64,000 nucleotides of DNA from an uncultured Flavobacteriales bacterium (GCA_943788405.1 CALSQD010000002.1:298850-362849); one strand, 5' to 3'. Positions 45,084-55,406 are shown, counted from the stretch's first letter. A program made the numbers and translations. The notes: generated from the letters alone by a model not told the origin.

Positions 45084-45765
45084 AAAACATAACATATTAG
45101 TAGTTGAGGATGAGTTGGAGTTGGCGAAATCAACCCTTGCTTACCTTACTGAAAACGGATTTTCACCTTTCCATGCTAAGGATTTAAAGTCTGCCCGAAA
45201 GTTATTAAAACAAGAAAATTTTTCGGCTGTGTTGTTGGATTTGGGCTTGCCTGATGGTGATGGAATGGCCTTGATAAAAGAAATAAAAAATGCCAAAAAT
45301 GAAATTGGCTTGATTATTGTTTCAGCTAAGGATGCTTTGGATAAAAAGATTGAAGGCCTAGAATTAGGTGCAGATGATTATTTGACAAAACCTTACTTTT
45401 TCCCTGAACTAAATGCTCGTTTAAAATCGGTTATTAGGCGCTTGAATTTAGAAGTTAATCAGGAAATAATATTGAATGAAATAACATTGTTACCTGAACA
45501 GATGCGTACCTTAATCCATGGGGAGGAATTAGAGTTAACGGCCAAAGAATTTGGTTTGCTCTTGTATTTTGTTTCTAATCAGAATAGGGTGATTTCCAAA
45601 ACTACTTTGGGGGAGTTTATGTCCTCCAATTATGCCGATTATGGCTTTACGGATGATATGGTATATACCCACATTAAAAACCTAAAAAAGAAATTGAGTG
45701 GCAGTGGTTGTGATGATTATATCAAAAATGTATATGGGGTAGGTTATAAATTTACGGTAGCATGA
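45076..45765 (+). CDS. OmpR-family response regulator
   Basis: The receiver domain shows paired acidic residues VVEDELE and the phosphorylated aspartate near residue 55 in VLLDLGLPDGDG, with a lysine in YLTKPYFFPEL. A C-terminal OmpR/PhoB winged helix follows (ELTAKEFGLLLYFVSNQNRV, DDMVYTHIKNLKKKLSG). At 229 residues it is normal. It overlaps the kinase gene by four bases (ATGA). Confidence 0.93.
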   Translation: MLKKHNILVVEDELELAKSTLAYLTENGFSPFHAKDLKSARKLLKQENFSAVLLDLGLPDGDGMALIKEIKNAKNEIGLIIVSAKDALDKKIEGLELGADDYLTKPYFFPELNARLKSVIRRLNLEVNQEIILNEITLLPEQMRTLIHGEELELTAKEFGLLLYFVSNQNRVISKTTLGEFMSSNYADYGFTDDMVYTHIKNLKKKLSGSGCDDYIKNVYGVGYKFTVA

Positions 45766-47000
45766 AATTACTAACGAAAACCTCCCTTAATTTTATTTCT
45801 GCCTCAGTGCTTTTCTTTTTGGTGGGGAGTATGGCTATGTATTTTTCGGTGCGTAATATCATGGCAGAGGATTTGCGAAACCGCCTCTTACAACAACAAA
45901 ATGAATTTATTTATACGGCTCAGCAAAACAAAGTAATGGACTTAGTCTCTGAACTGGTTTTTGTTCAAACTACTCAAAATAAACAGCTTTATTCCTTTTC
46001 GGATACTGTACTTATTACAAACGAAAAGTACATGCTCTACAGGAAGTTGGACTTTTCCTATGCGCAAAACGAACAGGATTATAAGGTGAGCATTCTGCTT
46101 TCTCAAAGTGAATCGGATAAGCTAATTATGAAAATTGCAATCATGAATATTGGGTTTGCCATGCTCTTTTTCCTGATTATGTTTTTTGTAAACAGGCATT
46201 CTATCAAAAGTGCTTTGGGGGTTTTTTATAGCACTATCCGTAAGCTGGAGGATTTTGAAGTAACCCAAAGTTCCACCCTAAGTTTGGATACTGCCGAAAT
46301 TGAGGAAGTGAAAAAACTCAATCAGGTATTTGAAAAAATGTCTGCACAAATCCGAAAAGATTTTATTTCTCAGAAAGAATATACCGAGAATGTTTCGCAT
46401 GAATTACAAACGCCATTGGCAATTATCAGCTCCAAGGCGGACGAGCTCATGCAAGCCGATAATCTTTCTAAAGAGCAGATGGAGCAGTTGGCTTTGCTTT
46501 TAGAAACTACTAATCGCTTATCTAAAATAAATCAGGCACTTATCTTCCTTACCAAAATTGATAATCGTTTTTACACGGAGGGTTCTACCTTTTCCTTGAA
46601 TGATTTAATTAAAGAAAAGCTAAGTCTTTTTAAAGATGCTATTCAGGATAAAAATATAAAGTTGAAATTGGATTTGCTGGATATTACTCATGTCTACATG
46701 AATCCTTATTTAGCAGAAACTTTAATTATTAACCTGATTAAGAACGCAATTTTCCATAATAAAAGTGGGGGTGTGCTAAGGATTACTTTGAGTAATAACA
46801 CCTTAAGTATTGCCAATAGTGGTGGCTCACTTTCCTTTTCTGAAAAGGATATTTTTAAACGCTTTACAAGGAGTAGTGAAAATAAAAAAAGCCTTGGGAT
46901 AGGCCTATCTATTGTGCAAAGAATTTGTGATTTGTATTCGTTCAATATTGCTTATTCTTATGCTGATGAACATCAATTTAAAATAAATTTTAAAAAATAA
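45762..47000 (+). CDS. Sensor histidine kinase
   Basis: The 412-residue kinase has two membrane segments (residues 9-30 and 127-147) around a sensor loop of about 95 residues. A HAMP-like helix follows, then the H-box SHELQTPLAIISSK with the histidine near residue 213, the N-box IINLIKNAIFHN and the G-box SLGIGLSIVQRI. The sensor loop has no recognised domain, so the signal is unknown. It pairs with the response regulator. Confidence 0.92.
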   Translation: MKLLTKTSLNFISASVLFFLVGSMAMYFSVRNIMAEDLRNRLLQQQNEFIYTAQQNKVMDLVSELVFVQTTQNKQLYSFSDTVLITNEKYMLYRKLDFSYAQNEQDYKVSILLSQSESDKLIMKIAIMNIGFAMLFFLIMFFVNRHSIKSALGVFYSTIRKLEDFEVTQSSTLSLDTAEIEEVKKLNQVFEKMSAQIRKDFISQKEYTENVSHELQTPLAIISSKADELMQADNLSKEQMEQLALLLETTNRLSKINQALIFLTKIDNRFYTEGSTFSLNDLIKEKLSLFKDAIQDKNIKLKLDLLDITHVYMNPYLAETLIINLIKNAIFHNKSGGVLRITLSNNTLSIANSGGSLSFSEKDIFKRFTRSSENKKSLGIGLSIVQRICDLYSFNIAYSYADEHQFKINFKK

Positions 47001-47003
47001 AAC

Positions 47004-47279
47004 ATGAATATACAAGATTTAATAAACGACACAGCAACAACAATTGTTGATGTTAGAACGGAAGGAGAATTTGCAGAAGGAAATGTAAATGGTTCTATAA
47101 ATATTCCATTGAATGAAGTAGTGGATAGAATGGAAGAACTAAAAGGAATGCAGCCTTTAGTATTGTGTTGCCTATCAGGTGGTAGAAGCGGACAAGCAAC
47201 TGCTTTCTTGCAAGCCCAAGGTTGTGAAGATGTGCATAATGGTGGCGGTTGGGAAATGGTAAAAGCACAAAAAAAATAA
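47004..47279 (+). CDS. Single-domain rhodanese-like protein
   Basis: The 91-residue protein has the rhodanese core TIVDVRTEGEFAEGNVNGS, then INIPLNEV and the active-site loop CCLSGGRSGQA. It transfers sulfane sulfur from persulfides. It starts four bases after the kinase stop and ends two bases before the persulfide-dioxygenase-like gene, as in sulfide-detoxification operons. Confidence 0.9.
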   Translation: MNIQDLINDTATTIVDVRTEGEFAEGNVNGSINIPLNEVVDRMEELKGMQPLVLCCLSGGRSGQATAFLQAQGCEDVHNGGGWEMVKAQKK

Positions 47280-47281
47280 GA

Positions 47282-48679
47282 ATGAAAGTAGAACAATTAT
47301 ACACAGGATGTTTGGCACAAGGGTCCTATTATATTGAAAGCAATGGGGAGGCGGCAGTTATTGATCCTTTGCGTGAAGTAGGAACATATATAAGTATGGC
47401 TAGCGAAAGAGGTGCAAAAATTAAATATGTTTTTGAAACTCATTTTCATGCTGACTTTGTAAGCGGGCATTTAAGTTTAGCGAATAAAACTGGAGCTGAT
47501 ATTGTATTTGGACCAACTGCAAATCCTGATTTTAATTGTTTAATAGCTGAGGATAATCAAGAGTTTAAAATAGGAGATATAACTATAAAACTACTCCATA
47601 CTCCTGGGCATACTATGGAAAGCTCATCTTATTTGTTGATTGATAAAGATGGGAAAAAAGTTTCTTTATTTTCAGGAGATACTTTGTTTTTAGGGGATGT
47701 AGGTAGGCCTGATTTAGCACAGAAATCTGATTTATCTCAAGAGGATTTGGCAGGAATTTTATTTGATAGTTTAAGAACTAAAATTATGACTTTACCTGAT
47801 GATGTTGTTGTTTATCCTGGGCATGGTGCTGGTTCAGCTTGTGGAAAAAATATGAGCAAGGAAACAGTTGGTTCTATTGGTTATGAAAAGGCAAATAACT
47901 ATGCTTTGCGTGCCGATATGACTAAGCAAGAATTCATACAAGAAGTAACGGAAGGTATCTTGCCTCCACCGGCTTACTTTCCTGAAAATGTGCGTTTAAA
48001 TAAGCAAGGCACTTCTTCAGCTGATAAAGTGATTGCAAAAGCTAAAAAAGCACTTGATGTAAATAAGTTTAAAAAAATAGCTCAGCAAAAGGATGTAATT
48101 ATTTTAGATGTTCGTCATCAAAAAGAATTTGTAAAAGGGTTTATTCCAAATTCAATTTTTATTGGGATTGATGGAGGTTTTGCCCCTTGGGTAGGCACAA
48201 TTATTGAAAAGATTGAAACTCCTATTTTATTAGTTTGTGAAAAGGATAGGTTGGAAGAAACAGCAACTAGATTGTCTCGTGTTGGCTTTGATAATATTTT
48301 AGGATATCTTAATGGAGGGATTGAAGTTTGGGATCAAAATGATTTAGAAACCATGAATTCTATTACTGCTGATGCTTTTAATACTATTTTTCAAAGAGAT
48401 AATAAAATTGACATCATTGATGTTAGAAAAGAGGCTGAATATAAAACTAGGCATATTGTTTCGGCTGTGTTGAACCCTCTAAGTAATTTGGAGAATGATA
48501 AATTGAATGCTTCTGCTGAAAATTTTGTGCATTGTGCTGGGGGGTATCGTTCGGTTATTGCCTGTTCACTTTTAAAGAGAGAAGGAATTCATAATGTTAC
48601 TAATATTGAAGGTGGTTTTGGAGCTATTAAAAAAACTGAACTTCCTTTATCTGAGGAAGTATGTCCTTCAACTTTGTAA
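47282..48679 (+). CDS. Persulfide dioxygenase-like metallo-beta-lactamase protein with two rhodanese domains
   Basis: The N-terminal metallo-beta-lactamase fold (residues 1-230) resembles ETHE1/PDO: THFHADFVSGH, LLHTPGHTMESSSYLL, FSGDTLFLGDVGRPDL and VYPGHGAGSACG. Two rhodanese domains follow (about 255-355 and 365-465). The first has its cysteine in LVCEKDRLEE and the second in VHCAGGYRS. Such proteins oxidise glutathione- or bacillithiol-type persulfides to sulfite. I chose ATG 47282 because an earlier start at 47249 overlaps the rhodanese coding region without need. Confidence 0.88.
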   Translation: MKVEQLYTGCLAQGSYYIESNGEAAVIDPLREVGTYISMASERGAKIKYVFETHFHADFVSGHLSLANKTGADIVFGPTANPDFNCLIAEDNQEFKIGDITIKLLHTPGHTMESSSYLLIDKDGKKVSLFSGDTLFLGDVGRPDLAQKSDLSQEDLAGILFDSLRTKIMTLPDDVVVYPGHGAGSACGKNMSKETVGSIGYEKANNYALRADMTKQEFIQEVTEGILPPPAYFPENVRLNKQGTSSADKVIAKAKKALDVNKFKKIAQQKDVIILDVRHQKEFVKGFIPNSIFIGIDGGFAPWVGTIIEKIETPILLVCEKDRLEETATRLSRVGFDNILGYLNGGIEVWDQNDLETMNSITADAFNTIFQRDNKIDIIDVRKEAEYKTRHIVSAVLNPLSNLENDKLNASAENFVHCAGGYRSVIACSLLKREGIHNVTNIEGGFGAIKKTELPLSEEVCPSTL

Positions 48680-48680
48680 A

Positions 48681-49286
48681 ATGAAAAAAGAACATTGGCA
48701 AAATATATATGCTACTAAAGGTATGCAGGAAGTGAGTTGGTTTCAGCAGGTTCCTGAAACCTCATTGGCATTAATTCAAAAAGTAGCTCCTAATAAAGAT
48801 GCTGCAATTATTGATGTTGGTGGTGGAGATGGCTTTTTAGTAGATGAATTACTAAAGTTGGGATATACGAATATTACTATTTTAGATATTTCAGAAAATG
48901 CAATTAATCGTGCAAAAGCAAGGTTAGGTGATGTTGCTAATAAGGTAAAATGGCTTGTAAGTGATATTACTAAATTTGTTCCAACAGAAAAATATGATGT
49001 GTGGCACGATAGGGCAGTATTTCATTTTCTTACCGAAAAAAAGGATAAAGAAAAGTATAAACAATTGGTAAATAAAAATGTTGAGGGATATTTTGTATTG
49101 GCAACTTTCTCTGATGAAGGTCCTTATAAATGTAGTGGTTTGGAAATTTGTAAGTACTCTGAATTAGACTTGAAAAATCAATTTAATGATTCGTTTACTG
49201 TTGTAGAATCTTTTAAAATGAATCATAAAACTCCTTTTGATACAACTCAGAATTTCACATTTTCAGTATTTCAAAAGCGATATTAA
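48681..49286 (+). CDS. Class I SAM-dependent methyltransferase
   Basis: The 201-residue enzyme starts MKKEHWQNIYATKGMQEVSW and has the SAM-binding IIDVGGGDGFLVDELL, LDISENAINRAKARLG and VWHDRAVFHFLTEKKD. The WHDRAVFHFL segment is typical of a small cytosolic group related to thiol or chalcogen methyltransferases. Substrate is inferred only from operon context (persulfide enzymes). It begins one base after the dioxygenase-like gene. Confidence 0.82.
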   Translation: MKKEHWQNIYATKGMQEVSWFQQVPETSLALIQKVAPNKDAAIIDVGGGDGFLVDELLKLGYTNITILDISENAINRAKARLGDVANKVKWLVSDITKFVPTEKYDVWHDRAVFHFLTEKKDKEKYKQLVNKNVEGYFVLATFSDEGPYKCSGLEICKYSELDLKNQFNDSFTVVESFKMNHKTPFDTTQNFTFSVFQKRY

Positions 49287-49295
49287 ATAATACCG

Positions 49296-49303
49296 TATAT
49301 TTG
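49296..49303 (+). promoter_or_regulatory. -7 box close to the HYC_CC_PP-like start
   Basis: TATATTTG ends eight bases before the ATG at 49312, giving a very short or absent leader. No strong -33 element is seen. Confidence 0.5.
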
Positions 49304-49311
49304 CCTCTGAA

Positions 49312-49764
49312 ATGAAATTCTTCTTTAAAAATACCTTTATAAATTTAATGGCCTTACTTGTTATGGTATTGTCATTAGGAATTCATGTCTCAAAAATGAA
49401 ATGTGATAAAGGTGGGAGTATTTATGTAGGTATAGAAGTTCCTTCTTGTAGTGAAGAAAATGAGGTTATTTGTGCAAAAGAGCAAGAAAAAGTAACTTGC
49501 TGTATGCTAGAAATACAGAAATCTTGTTGTCCAGAAACGCAAGACAAATCATGTGCTAGTGAAACTCAAAACTTGCAATTTGATTTTGAGACTCTATTAA
49601 CCGTTTTTAATCTTGATTTTTCATCAGTAAATGTTTTGCTTTATACTTTAATTTCTAAAGATAAAGCTTCTGTTTTTTCAAAACAAATAAATCACTTTAG
49701 TGGTATTCCACCACCGAAACTTTACAAACCTGTCTTAGCTAAAATACAGTCGTTTTTATTATAG
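49312..49764 (+). CDS. Cys-rich HYC_CC_PP-family-like secreted protein
   Basis: The 150-residue protein has an N-terminal hydrophobic segment (FINLMALLVMVLSLGIHVS), a central cluster of about eleven cysteines (KMKCDKG, CSEENEVICAK, VTCCMLEIQKSCC) and a C-terminal SGIPPPKLYKP. This CC/PP arrangement fits a small Bacteroidota family usually encoded before TonB receptors. Metal binding is inferred from the cysteines, and it directly precedes a receptor. Confidence 0.65.
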   Translation: MKFFFKNTFINLMALLVMVLSLGIHVSKMKCDKGGSIYVGIEVPSCSEENEVICAKEQEKVTCCMLEIQKSCCPETQDKSCASETQNLQFDFETLLTVFNLDFSSVNVLLYTLISKDKASVFSKQINHFSGIPPPKLYKPVLAKIQSFLL

Positions 49765-49809
49765 GACTTTACTCTTATAACTAGAGTAATTATCTTAAAA
49801 TAAATAAAA

Positions 49810-51990
49810 ATGAAAAAAATATTAATAATTGCAATAGTGCTTATTGCAGGTGTAAATTTAAAAGCACAAAATCAAATAAATGGTAATGTAGTTGAACATG
49901 GGGAAAATGGAGAAGAATTACCAATCCCTGGAGCCAATGTATATTGGGAAGGAACTACAACTGGTGTAGCTACTGATGAAAATGGAAACTTTTCAATTGC
50001 TGAACCAGAAAATTATCCAGCAACTATAGTGGTTAGTTTTGTAGGGTATCAGAAATATACTATGCTTATTAATGCGAATAGTAAATTACATATTGATTTA
50101 TCACCATCAGTAGATCTTGAAGAAGTAAAAGTTAAGGGTAAGGTAAATACTACAAGGTATTCTACCATTGATTCTAAAAATATGCAGGTGTTAAGCAATA
50201 AGGAGCTTGAAAAGGCAGCTTGTTGTAATCTTTCAGAATCGTTTGAAACTAATGCAACTGTAGATGTTAGTTATTCTGATGCTGTGTCAGGTGCTAAAAA
50301 AATTAAAATGCTTGGGCTAGATGGGAGTTACATGCAAATTACTCAAGAAAATATTCCATTAATAAGAGGGCTTTCTTCATCATATGGTTTGAATTATGTT
50401 CCAGGTACTTGGATAGAGTCAATTCAAATTATGAAGGGAGCTGGCTCTGTTGTGAATGGTTATGAGTCATTTACAGGGCAAATTAATGTAGAGTATTTTA
50501 CGCCAGAAACAGCTGATAAATTGTATTGGAATATGTACACTAATAGCGAACAGAAATTTGAAAATAATTTAGCTATTGCAAAAAATAATGGAGATTGGAA
50601 TAGTAATTTATTTACTCATGTTTCTTATCATGAAAAAGATGTAGATCATAATAATGATAGTTTTTTAGATATTCCACACATAATGAATATCAATCTTTTG
50701 AATCGCTATATTTATGAGGGGTCGGATGTTTTTAGAGCTCAAATTTATCTTAAAGGTTTGTATGAAGATAGAGTAGGAGGACAAACTTCAGAAATTACGA
50801 ATCCTTATGTAGTAGATGTGCATAATGATATGTTGGAAATAGCTACAAAAACAGGTTTAAGGCCAGATGAAAATGGTAAAAGTTTAGGCTTGCAAACAGC
50901 TTTTAGACGACATAATCAAGTAGCACAATATGGTGATAAAATTTATGGAGGTCTTCAAGAAAGTGCCTATTTGAATTTAATAAGACAGACTGAAATTAAT
51001 GAACAATTATTCAAGTATGGTTTTAATTATAATGGAGATAGGTATTCGGAAAGTTTAAATGATAGTATTTTCAATAGAGTTGATTTGGTGAGTGGCTTAT
51101 TTGCTGAATATACACATAAAACAGAAGAATACTTTACGCTAGTTACAGGTGTTAGGGCTGATTATCATAATCAATCTAAAATGCATTATACGCCAAGGGT
51201 TAATCTGAAATATAATCCTACTGATGATATTGCAATTCGCCTTTCAGCTGGTAAAGCTTTCAGAATTGCTAATGTATTTGTTGAAAATTCTAATCTACTT
51301 GCTTCATCAAGAAAAATTCATGTTGCTGAAAAATTACAGCCTGAACAGGCTTGGAATATGGGCTTTAATGTTACTTATTGTTTTTTTATAAATGGGAGGG
51401 AAGGAAATATAAATGCTGATGTTTATAGAACAGATTTTAATAACCAAGTAGTAGTTGATATTGAAAATCAAGGAGAGCTTTCTTTCTATAATTTAAAAGG
51501 AAAATCATTCGCAAATACAATTCAAGTAGATTTAGGGTATGAGCTTTTTGATCGTTTTGACGTGAAACTTGCTTACAAGATAAATGATGTGCAAACTACT
51601 TATGTTGATGGTGAACAAAAACAAATGCCTTTAGCACCAAATGCAAGAGGGTTAATTAACCTTGCTTATGCAACTAATTTTGATAAATGGATGTTTGATT
51701 TTACTACAAATTATGTAGGTAGTAGTAGGATTCCTGAGCATAGCTTAATAGCAGGAAATGAGGATATGACTGAAAATTATTCAAATCCATTTTACTTGTA
51801 TAATGCACAAATTACAAAGAAATTTAAGAAATTTGATGTGTATTTAGGTGGAGAAAATTTGTCTAATTACAAACAGAAAAACCCTGTTTTAGATGCAGGT
51901 AACCCTAATTCTGATGTGTTTGATGCATCTATTATTTATGCTCCAATTAATGGTAGAATGTTTTATGCAGGGATTAGATATAAGTTGTAG
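49810..51990 (+). CDS. TonB-dependent receptor with CarboxypepD-like domain
   Basis: After a signal peptide (IIAIVLIAGVNLKAQ) comes a carboxypeptidase-D regulatory-like domain (residues 22-100) with PIPGANVYWEGTTTG and VVSFVGY. A plug with ACCNLSESFETNATVDV and IQIMKGAGSVVNGYESFTG follows, then a barrel ending MFYAGIRYKL. Its cargo is not known. The Cys-rich neighbour suggests a metal such as copper. A strong bidirectional terminator separates it from the minus-strand mutase gene. Confidence 0.87.
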   Translation: MKKILIIAIVLIAGVNLKAQNQINGNVVEHGENGEELPIPGANVYWEGTTTGVATDENGNFSIAEPENYPATIVVSFVGYQKYTMLINANSKLHIDLSPSVDLEEVKVKGKVNTTRYSTIDSKNMQVLSNKELEKAACCNLSESFETNATVDVSYSDAVSGAKKIKMLGLDGSYMQITQENIPLIRGLSSSYGLNYVPGTWIESIQIMKGAGSVVNGYESFTGQINVEYFTPETADKLYWNMYTNSEQKFENNLAIAKNNGDWNSNLFTHVSYHEKDVDHNNDSFLDIPHIMNINLLNRYIYEGSDVFRAQIYLKGLYEDRVGGQTSEITNPYVVDVHNDMLEIATKTGLRPDENGKSLGLQTAFRRHNQVAQYGDKIYGGLQESAYLNLIRQTEINEQLFKYGFNYNGDRYSESLNDSIFNRVDLVSGLFAEYTHKTEEYFTLVTGVRADYHNQSKMHYTPRVNLKYNPTDDIAIRLSAGKAFRIANVFVENSNLLASSRKIHVAEKLQPEQAWNMGFNVTYCFFINGREGNINADVYRTDFNNQVVVDIENQGELSFYNLKGKSFANTIQVDLGYELFDRFDVKLAYKINDVQTTYVDGEQKQMPLAPNARGLINLAYATNFDKWMFDFTTNYVGSSRIPEHSLIAGNEDMTENYSNPFYLYNAQITKKFKKFDVYLGGENLSNYKQKNPVLDAGNPNSDVFDASIIYAPINGRMFYAGIRYKL

Positions 51991-52003
51991 AAAACTAAAC
52001 CAT

Positions 52004-52035
52004 AAAAAAGGGCTAGTTTTTACTAGCCCTTTTTT
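52004..52035. terminator. Bidirectional terminator between TonB receptor and mutase
   Basis: AAAAAAGGGCTAGT (52004-52017) pairs perfectly over 14 bp with ACTAGCCCTTTTTT (52022-52035) around a TTTT loop. With A and T runs on both sides it serves the converging genes on both strands. Confidence 0.92.
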
Positions 52036-52036
52036 A

Positions 52037-55000
52037 TTATATCATTTTCTTTAAAATATCAATTGCTGATTCAGCAATAACAGTTCCAGGTCCAAAAATT
52101 CCACTTACTCCTTCTTTATAAAGGTAGTCATAATCTTGCTGAGGAATTACTCCGCCAGCAATTACTAGAATGTCTTCTCTATTGTATTCTTTTAGTGCTG
52201 CAATTACTTGAGGTACTAAAGTTTTGTGACCTGCAGCTAAGGATGAAATTCCTAAAATATGAACATCATTTTCTATTGCTTGCTTGGCTGCTTCAGCTGG
52301 TGTTTGGAATAATGGACCTACATCCACATCAAAACCTAAATCAGCAAAGGATGTTGCTACTACTTTTGCTCCTCTATCGTGTCCGTCTTGTCCCATTTTT
52401 GCAATCATAATTCTTGGGCGTCTTCCTTTTTTTATTGCAAATTCATCTGATAATGCAAGTGCTTTTTTAAAGGTTTCATTATTTTGTATTTCCATTTTAT
52501 AAACTCCACTTATTGTTTGGTTTTTAGCAGTATATCTTCCAAAAGCTACTTCCATAGCATCAGATATTTCTCCTAAAGTAGCGCGTTCTTTTGCTGCAGT
52601 TACAGCTAAGGAAAGCAAGTTTCCGGTATTGTTTTTGCAAGCTGAAATTAATGCTTTTAAGGCTTGCTCTACTTTTTCAGAATCTCTACTTTCTTTTATT
52701 TTTTCTAACCTTTCTATTTGAGATTTTCTTACAGCCGTATTGTCAACTTCTAATATATCAAGTTCCTTATCTTCTTTTGCTAAGCGATTTGAATTTACTC
52801 CAACAATCGTGTCTTTTCCACTATCAATTCTTGCTTGTTTTCTTGCTGCAGCTTGTTCAATCCTCATTTTAGGAATGCCTGTTTCTATAGCTTTTGCCAT
52901 TCCTCCTAATTCTTCAATTTCTTTAATGTGTTGCCAAGCCTTCTCTGCTATTTCCTGTGTTAGTTTTTCAACATAGTAACTTCCTCCCCAAGGGTCAACT
53001 GTATTACAAATACCTGTTTCTTTTTGTAAATAGATTTGAGTGTCTCTTGCAATTTTAGCAGAAAAATCAGTTGGTAATGCAATTGCTTCATCCAATGCAT
53101 TGGTGTGTAAACTTTGTGTTCCTCCCATAGCGGCAGACATTGCTTCAACACAAGTTCTGGTAATGTTATTGAAAGGATCTTGTTCTGTTAAACTCCACCC
53201 ACTTGTTTGGCAATGCGTACGCAATGCTAATGATTTTGGGTTTTTAGGATTAAATTTTTTTACAATTTTTGCCCATAACATTCGGGCTGCTCGCATTTTT
53301 GCAATTTCCATAAAATGGTTCATTCCTATTCCCCAAAAGAAAGAAATCCTAGGTGCAAAGCTGTCAATATCCATTCCAGCAGCAATTCCTGTTTTTATGT
53401 ACTCTAATCCATCTGCTAGGGTATAAGCAAGTTCAATGTCGGCTGTAGCTCCAGCCTCTTGCATGTGGTATCCTGAAATAGATATGCTGTTGTATTTTGG
53501 CATATTTTTTGAAGTGTATTCAAAAATATCAGAGATAATACGCATAGAATGTTGTGGTGGATATATATAAGTATTACGCACCATAAATTCTTTTAGAATA
53601 TCATTTTGTATAGTTCCTGATAGCTTTTCTAAACTTATTCCTTGTTCTTGTGCAGCAACAATATAAAAAGCTAATATTGGTAATACGGCACCATTCATAG
53701 TCATAGAAACTGACATTTTATCTAAAGGAATCTGGTTGAAAAGAATTTTCATATCCTCAACACTATCAATAGCTACTCCTGCCATACCAACATCACCAAC
53801 TACTCTTTCATGGTCAGAATCATAACCTCTATGAGTTGCTAAATCAAATGCGACAGATAATCCTTTTTGTCCTGCAGCTAAATTTTTTCTATAAAACTCA
53901 TTGGATGCTTCAGCAGTAGAAAATCCTGCATATTGCCTTATTGTCCATGGGCGCATTACATACATTGTAGAATAAGGACCTCTTAAATTAGGAGCAATTC
54001 CTGCAACAAAATTTAGGTGTTCTATTTTGCTAATATCTTCTTTGTTGTATTGGTTTTTTATTTCAATTTGCTCAGGGCTTAACCAAGTTTGTTTTACTGT
54101 ATTACTTTGAATTTGCTTGTCTCCTAAATCAAATTCTTTAAGTAGTTGTTCAATAAGATAATCAACATAATGCGATCCTTTTGAAGGGTCAATTACCTTA
54201 TTTAGGTAGCTTTCTTTCCTAAGGATAGTCTGTTGGTTTCTTGCAATTCTTTCTGAAAATCCTGAAGGCACTTCAAAAGTATGATTATAGGAATTAATCA
54301 TGATGGCATTTGCACCGCCAAAAATTGCTGACATACACTCAGTTGTACTTCTTAGAATATTATTGTAAGCATATTCCTCTTCTTTGTTTGCTAAACTGGT
54401 GCTAGCAAAAATAAAAGGAGAGTTTCCTGTTTTGCTTTCCCAAATAATTCTGAAGGCTTTTAACTTTGCCAGCTCCATAAAATAATTGCTTCCTATTTCA
54501 AAGTGAAATTGGATATTATTTTCTTGTTCTACCCCCTGAGTTAATGCAGATGTTATTTCTTCTTTTGCAGTTTTTCCTGTTGCAAAAATTGTGCTTAATA
54601 GGTTAGAATTTTCTATGCCATGAAAAGCACCAGTTACATTTTTTCCTTTTGTAAAAGTGTTCCATTCGGATACAAATTCAGCATTATAATTTGTGAAATC
54701 AATTCTGATGTGTTCAATTTCAATTCCTTTAAGTAAGGTTGCTAAATTATTAGGCTTTGAAAAACATAATCCGCTCACATCATTCTGTAAAGCGGCTAAA
54801 GCTCTTTTGTTTCCTTCTTTCGGATTGCTTGCATCAATCAGTTGATAGCTCTCCCAGTTTTCAGGAAATGAACTGTGATGTGTTGTAGTTCCATCATCTG
54901 AGTGATAGATAGGTGCAATTTCAATTTCTTCTGAATTTGAAACTAATTTTTCGGTATAGTCAGCTCCCTTTAGGTCAGAGACAATTTTCTCTTTCCACTG

Positions 55001-55042
55001 ATTTTTTGTAACAGCATTAAATGCTGAAAATAAATTATTCAT
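52037..55042 (-). CDS. Methylmalonyl-CoA mutase, small and large subunit fused
   Basis: The 1,001-residue chain begins with a shortened small-subunit-like region (residues 1 to about 310; [16 protein letters not shown] and later [16 protein letters not shown]). A full large subunit follows from about 325: [54 protein letters not shown]. The C-terminal B12-binding domain has [12 protein letters not shown] with the cobalt-ligand histidine near residue 886. It interconverts methylmalonyl-CoA and succinyl-CoA. In most relatives mutA and mutB are separate genes, so the fusion is unusual. It overlaps the DivIC-like gene by eight bases. Confidence 0.88.
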   Translation of the reverse strand: MNNLFSAFNAVTKNQWKEKIVSDLKGADYTEKLVSNSEEIEIAPIYHSDDGTTTHHSSFPENWESYQLIDASNPKEGNKRALAALQNDVSGLCFSKPNNLATLLKGIEIEHIRIDFTNYNAEFVSEWNTFTKGKNVTGAFHGIENSNLLSTIFATGKTAKEEITSALTQGVEQENNIQFHFEIGSNYFMELAKLKAFRIIWESKTGNSPFIFASTSLANKEEEYAYNNILRSTTECMSAIFGGANAIMINSYNHTFEVPSGFSERIARNQQTILRKESYLNKVIDPSKGSHYVDYLIEQLLKEFDLGDKQIQSNTVKQTWLSPEQIEIKNQYNKEDISKIEHLNFVAGIAPNLRGPYSTMYVMRPWTIRQYAGFSTAEASNEFYRKNLAAGQKGLSVAFDLATHRGYDSDHERVVGDVGMAGVAIDSVEDMKILFNQIPLDKMSVSMTMNGAVLPILAFYIVAAQEQGISLEKLSGTIQNDILKEFMVRNTYIYPPQHSMRIISDIFEYTSKNMPKYNSISISGYHMQEAGATADIELAYTLADGLEYIKTGIAAGMDIDSFAPRISFFWGIGMNHFMEIAKMRAARMLWAKIVKKFNPKNPKSLALRTHCQTSGWSLTEQDPFNNITRTCVEAMSAAMGGTQSLHTNALDEAIALPTDFSAKIARDTQIYLQKETGICNTVDPWGGSYYVEKLTQEIAEKAWQHIKEIEELGGMAKAIETGIPKMRIEQAAARKQARIDSGKDTIVGVNSNRLAKEDKELDILEVDNTAVRKSQIERLEKIKESRDSEKVEQALKALISACKNNTGNLLSLAVTAAKERATLGEISDAMEVAFGRYTAKNQTISGVYKMEIQNNETFKKALALSDEFAIKKGRRPRIMIAKMGQDGHDRGAKVVATSFADLGFDVDVGPLFQTPAEAAKQAIENDVHILGISSLAAGHKTLVPQVIAALKEYNREDILVIAGGVIPQQDYDYLYKEGVSGIFGPGTVIAESAIDILKKMI

Positions 55043-55352
55043 TTTCTTTATCTCTTATGATGAAAATATCTTCATTGTCCTTTTTCATCAAAAATTTTTC
55101 TCTTGCAAATTTTTCTTGCTCGTTAGTGTCGTTCCTAAGCTTAGATAGTTCTGTACTGTCGTTTTTAATCTCAGTCATATAAAACTCTTTTTGACCGTTT
55201 AAATCCTCTACTTTGTTTTTCATCTGACTTTGATTTATTAGATTATAATCATCTAAAAAAACAATCCAGAAAACAAATAAGATTAATAAAATAAAGTATT
55301 TATTTCTTAAAGGTTTTGGAAGTTTTGTAATAATATTTCGGAATCTATCCAT
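55035..55352 (-). CDS. Septum formation initiator (DivIC/FtsB-like) protein
   Basis: The 105-residue bitopic protein has one membrane segment (residues 19-38, [19 protein letters not shown]) and a coiled coil ([19 protein letters not shown]) with a terminal [20 protein letters not shown]. This is the FtsB/DivIC layout that bridges the early and late divisome. It lies upstream of the mutase gene and overlaps it. Confidence 0.87.
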   Translation of the reverse strand: MDRFRNIITKLPKPLRNKYFILLILFVFWIVFLDDYNLINQSQMKNKVEDLNGQKEFYMTEIKNDSTELSKLRNDTNEQEKFAREKFLMKKDNEDIFIIRDKENE

Positions 55353-55406
55353 AGCGCAAAGATAGGAAATTACTTAGGCTAATTTTATAGGATTATGATT
55401 TGTTCT

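Noticed and set aside
52591-53426. Plus-strand frames opposite the mutase gene
   Set aside because: They are low-complexity Leu/Ser-rich shadows of the minus-strand gene with no start signals.
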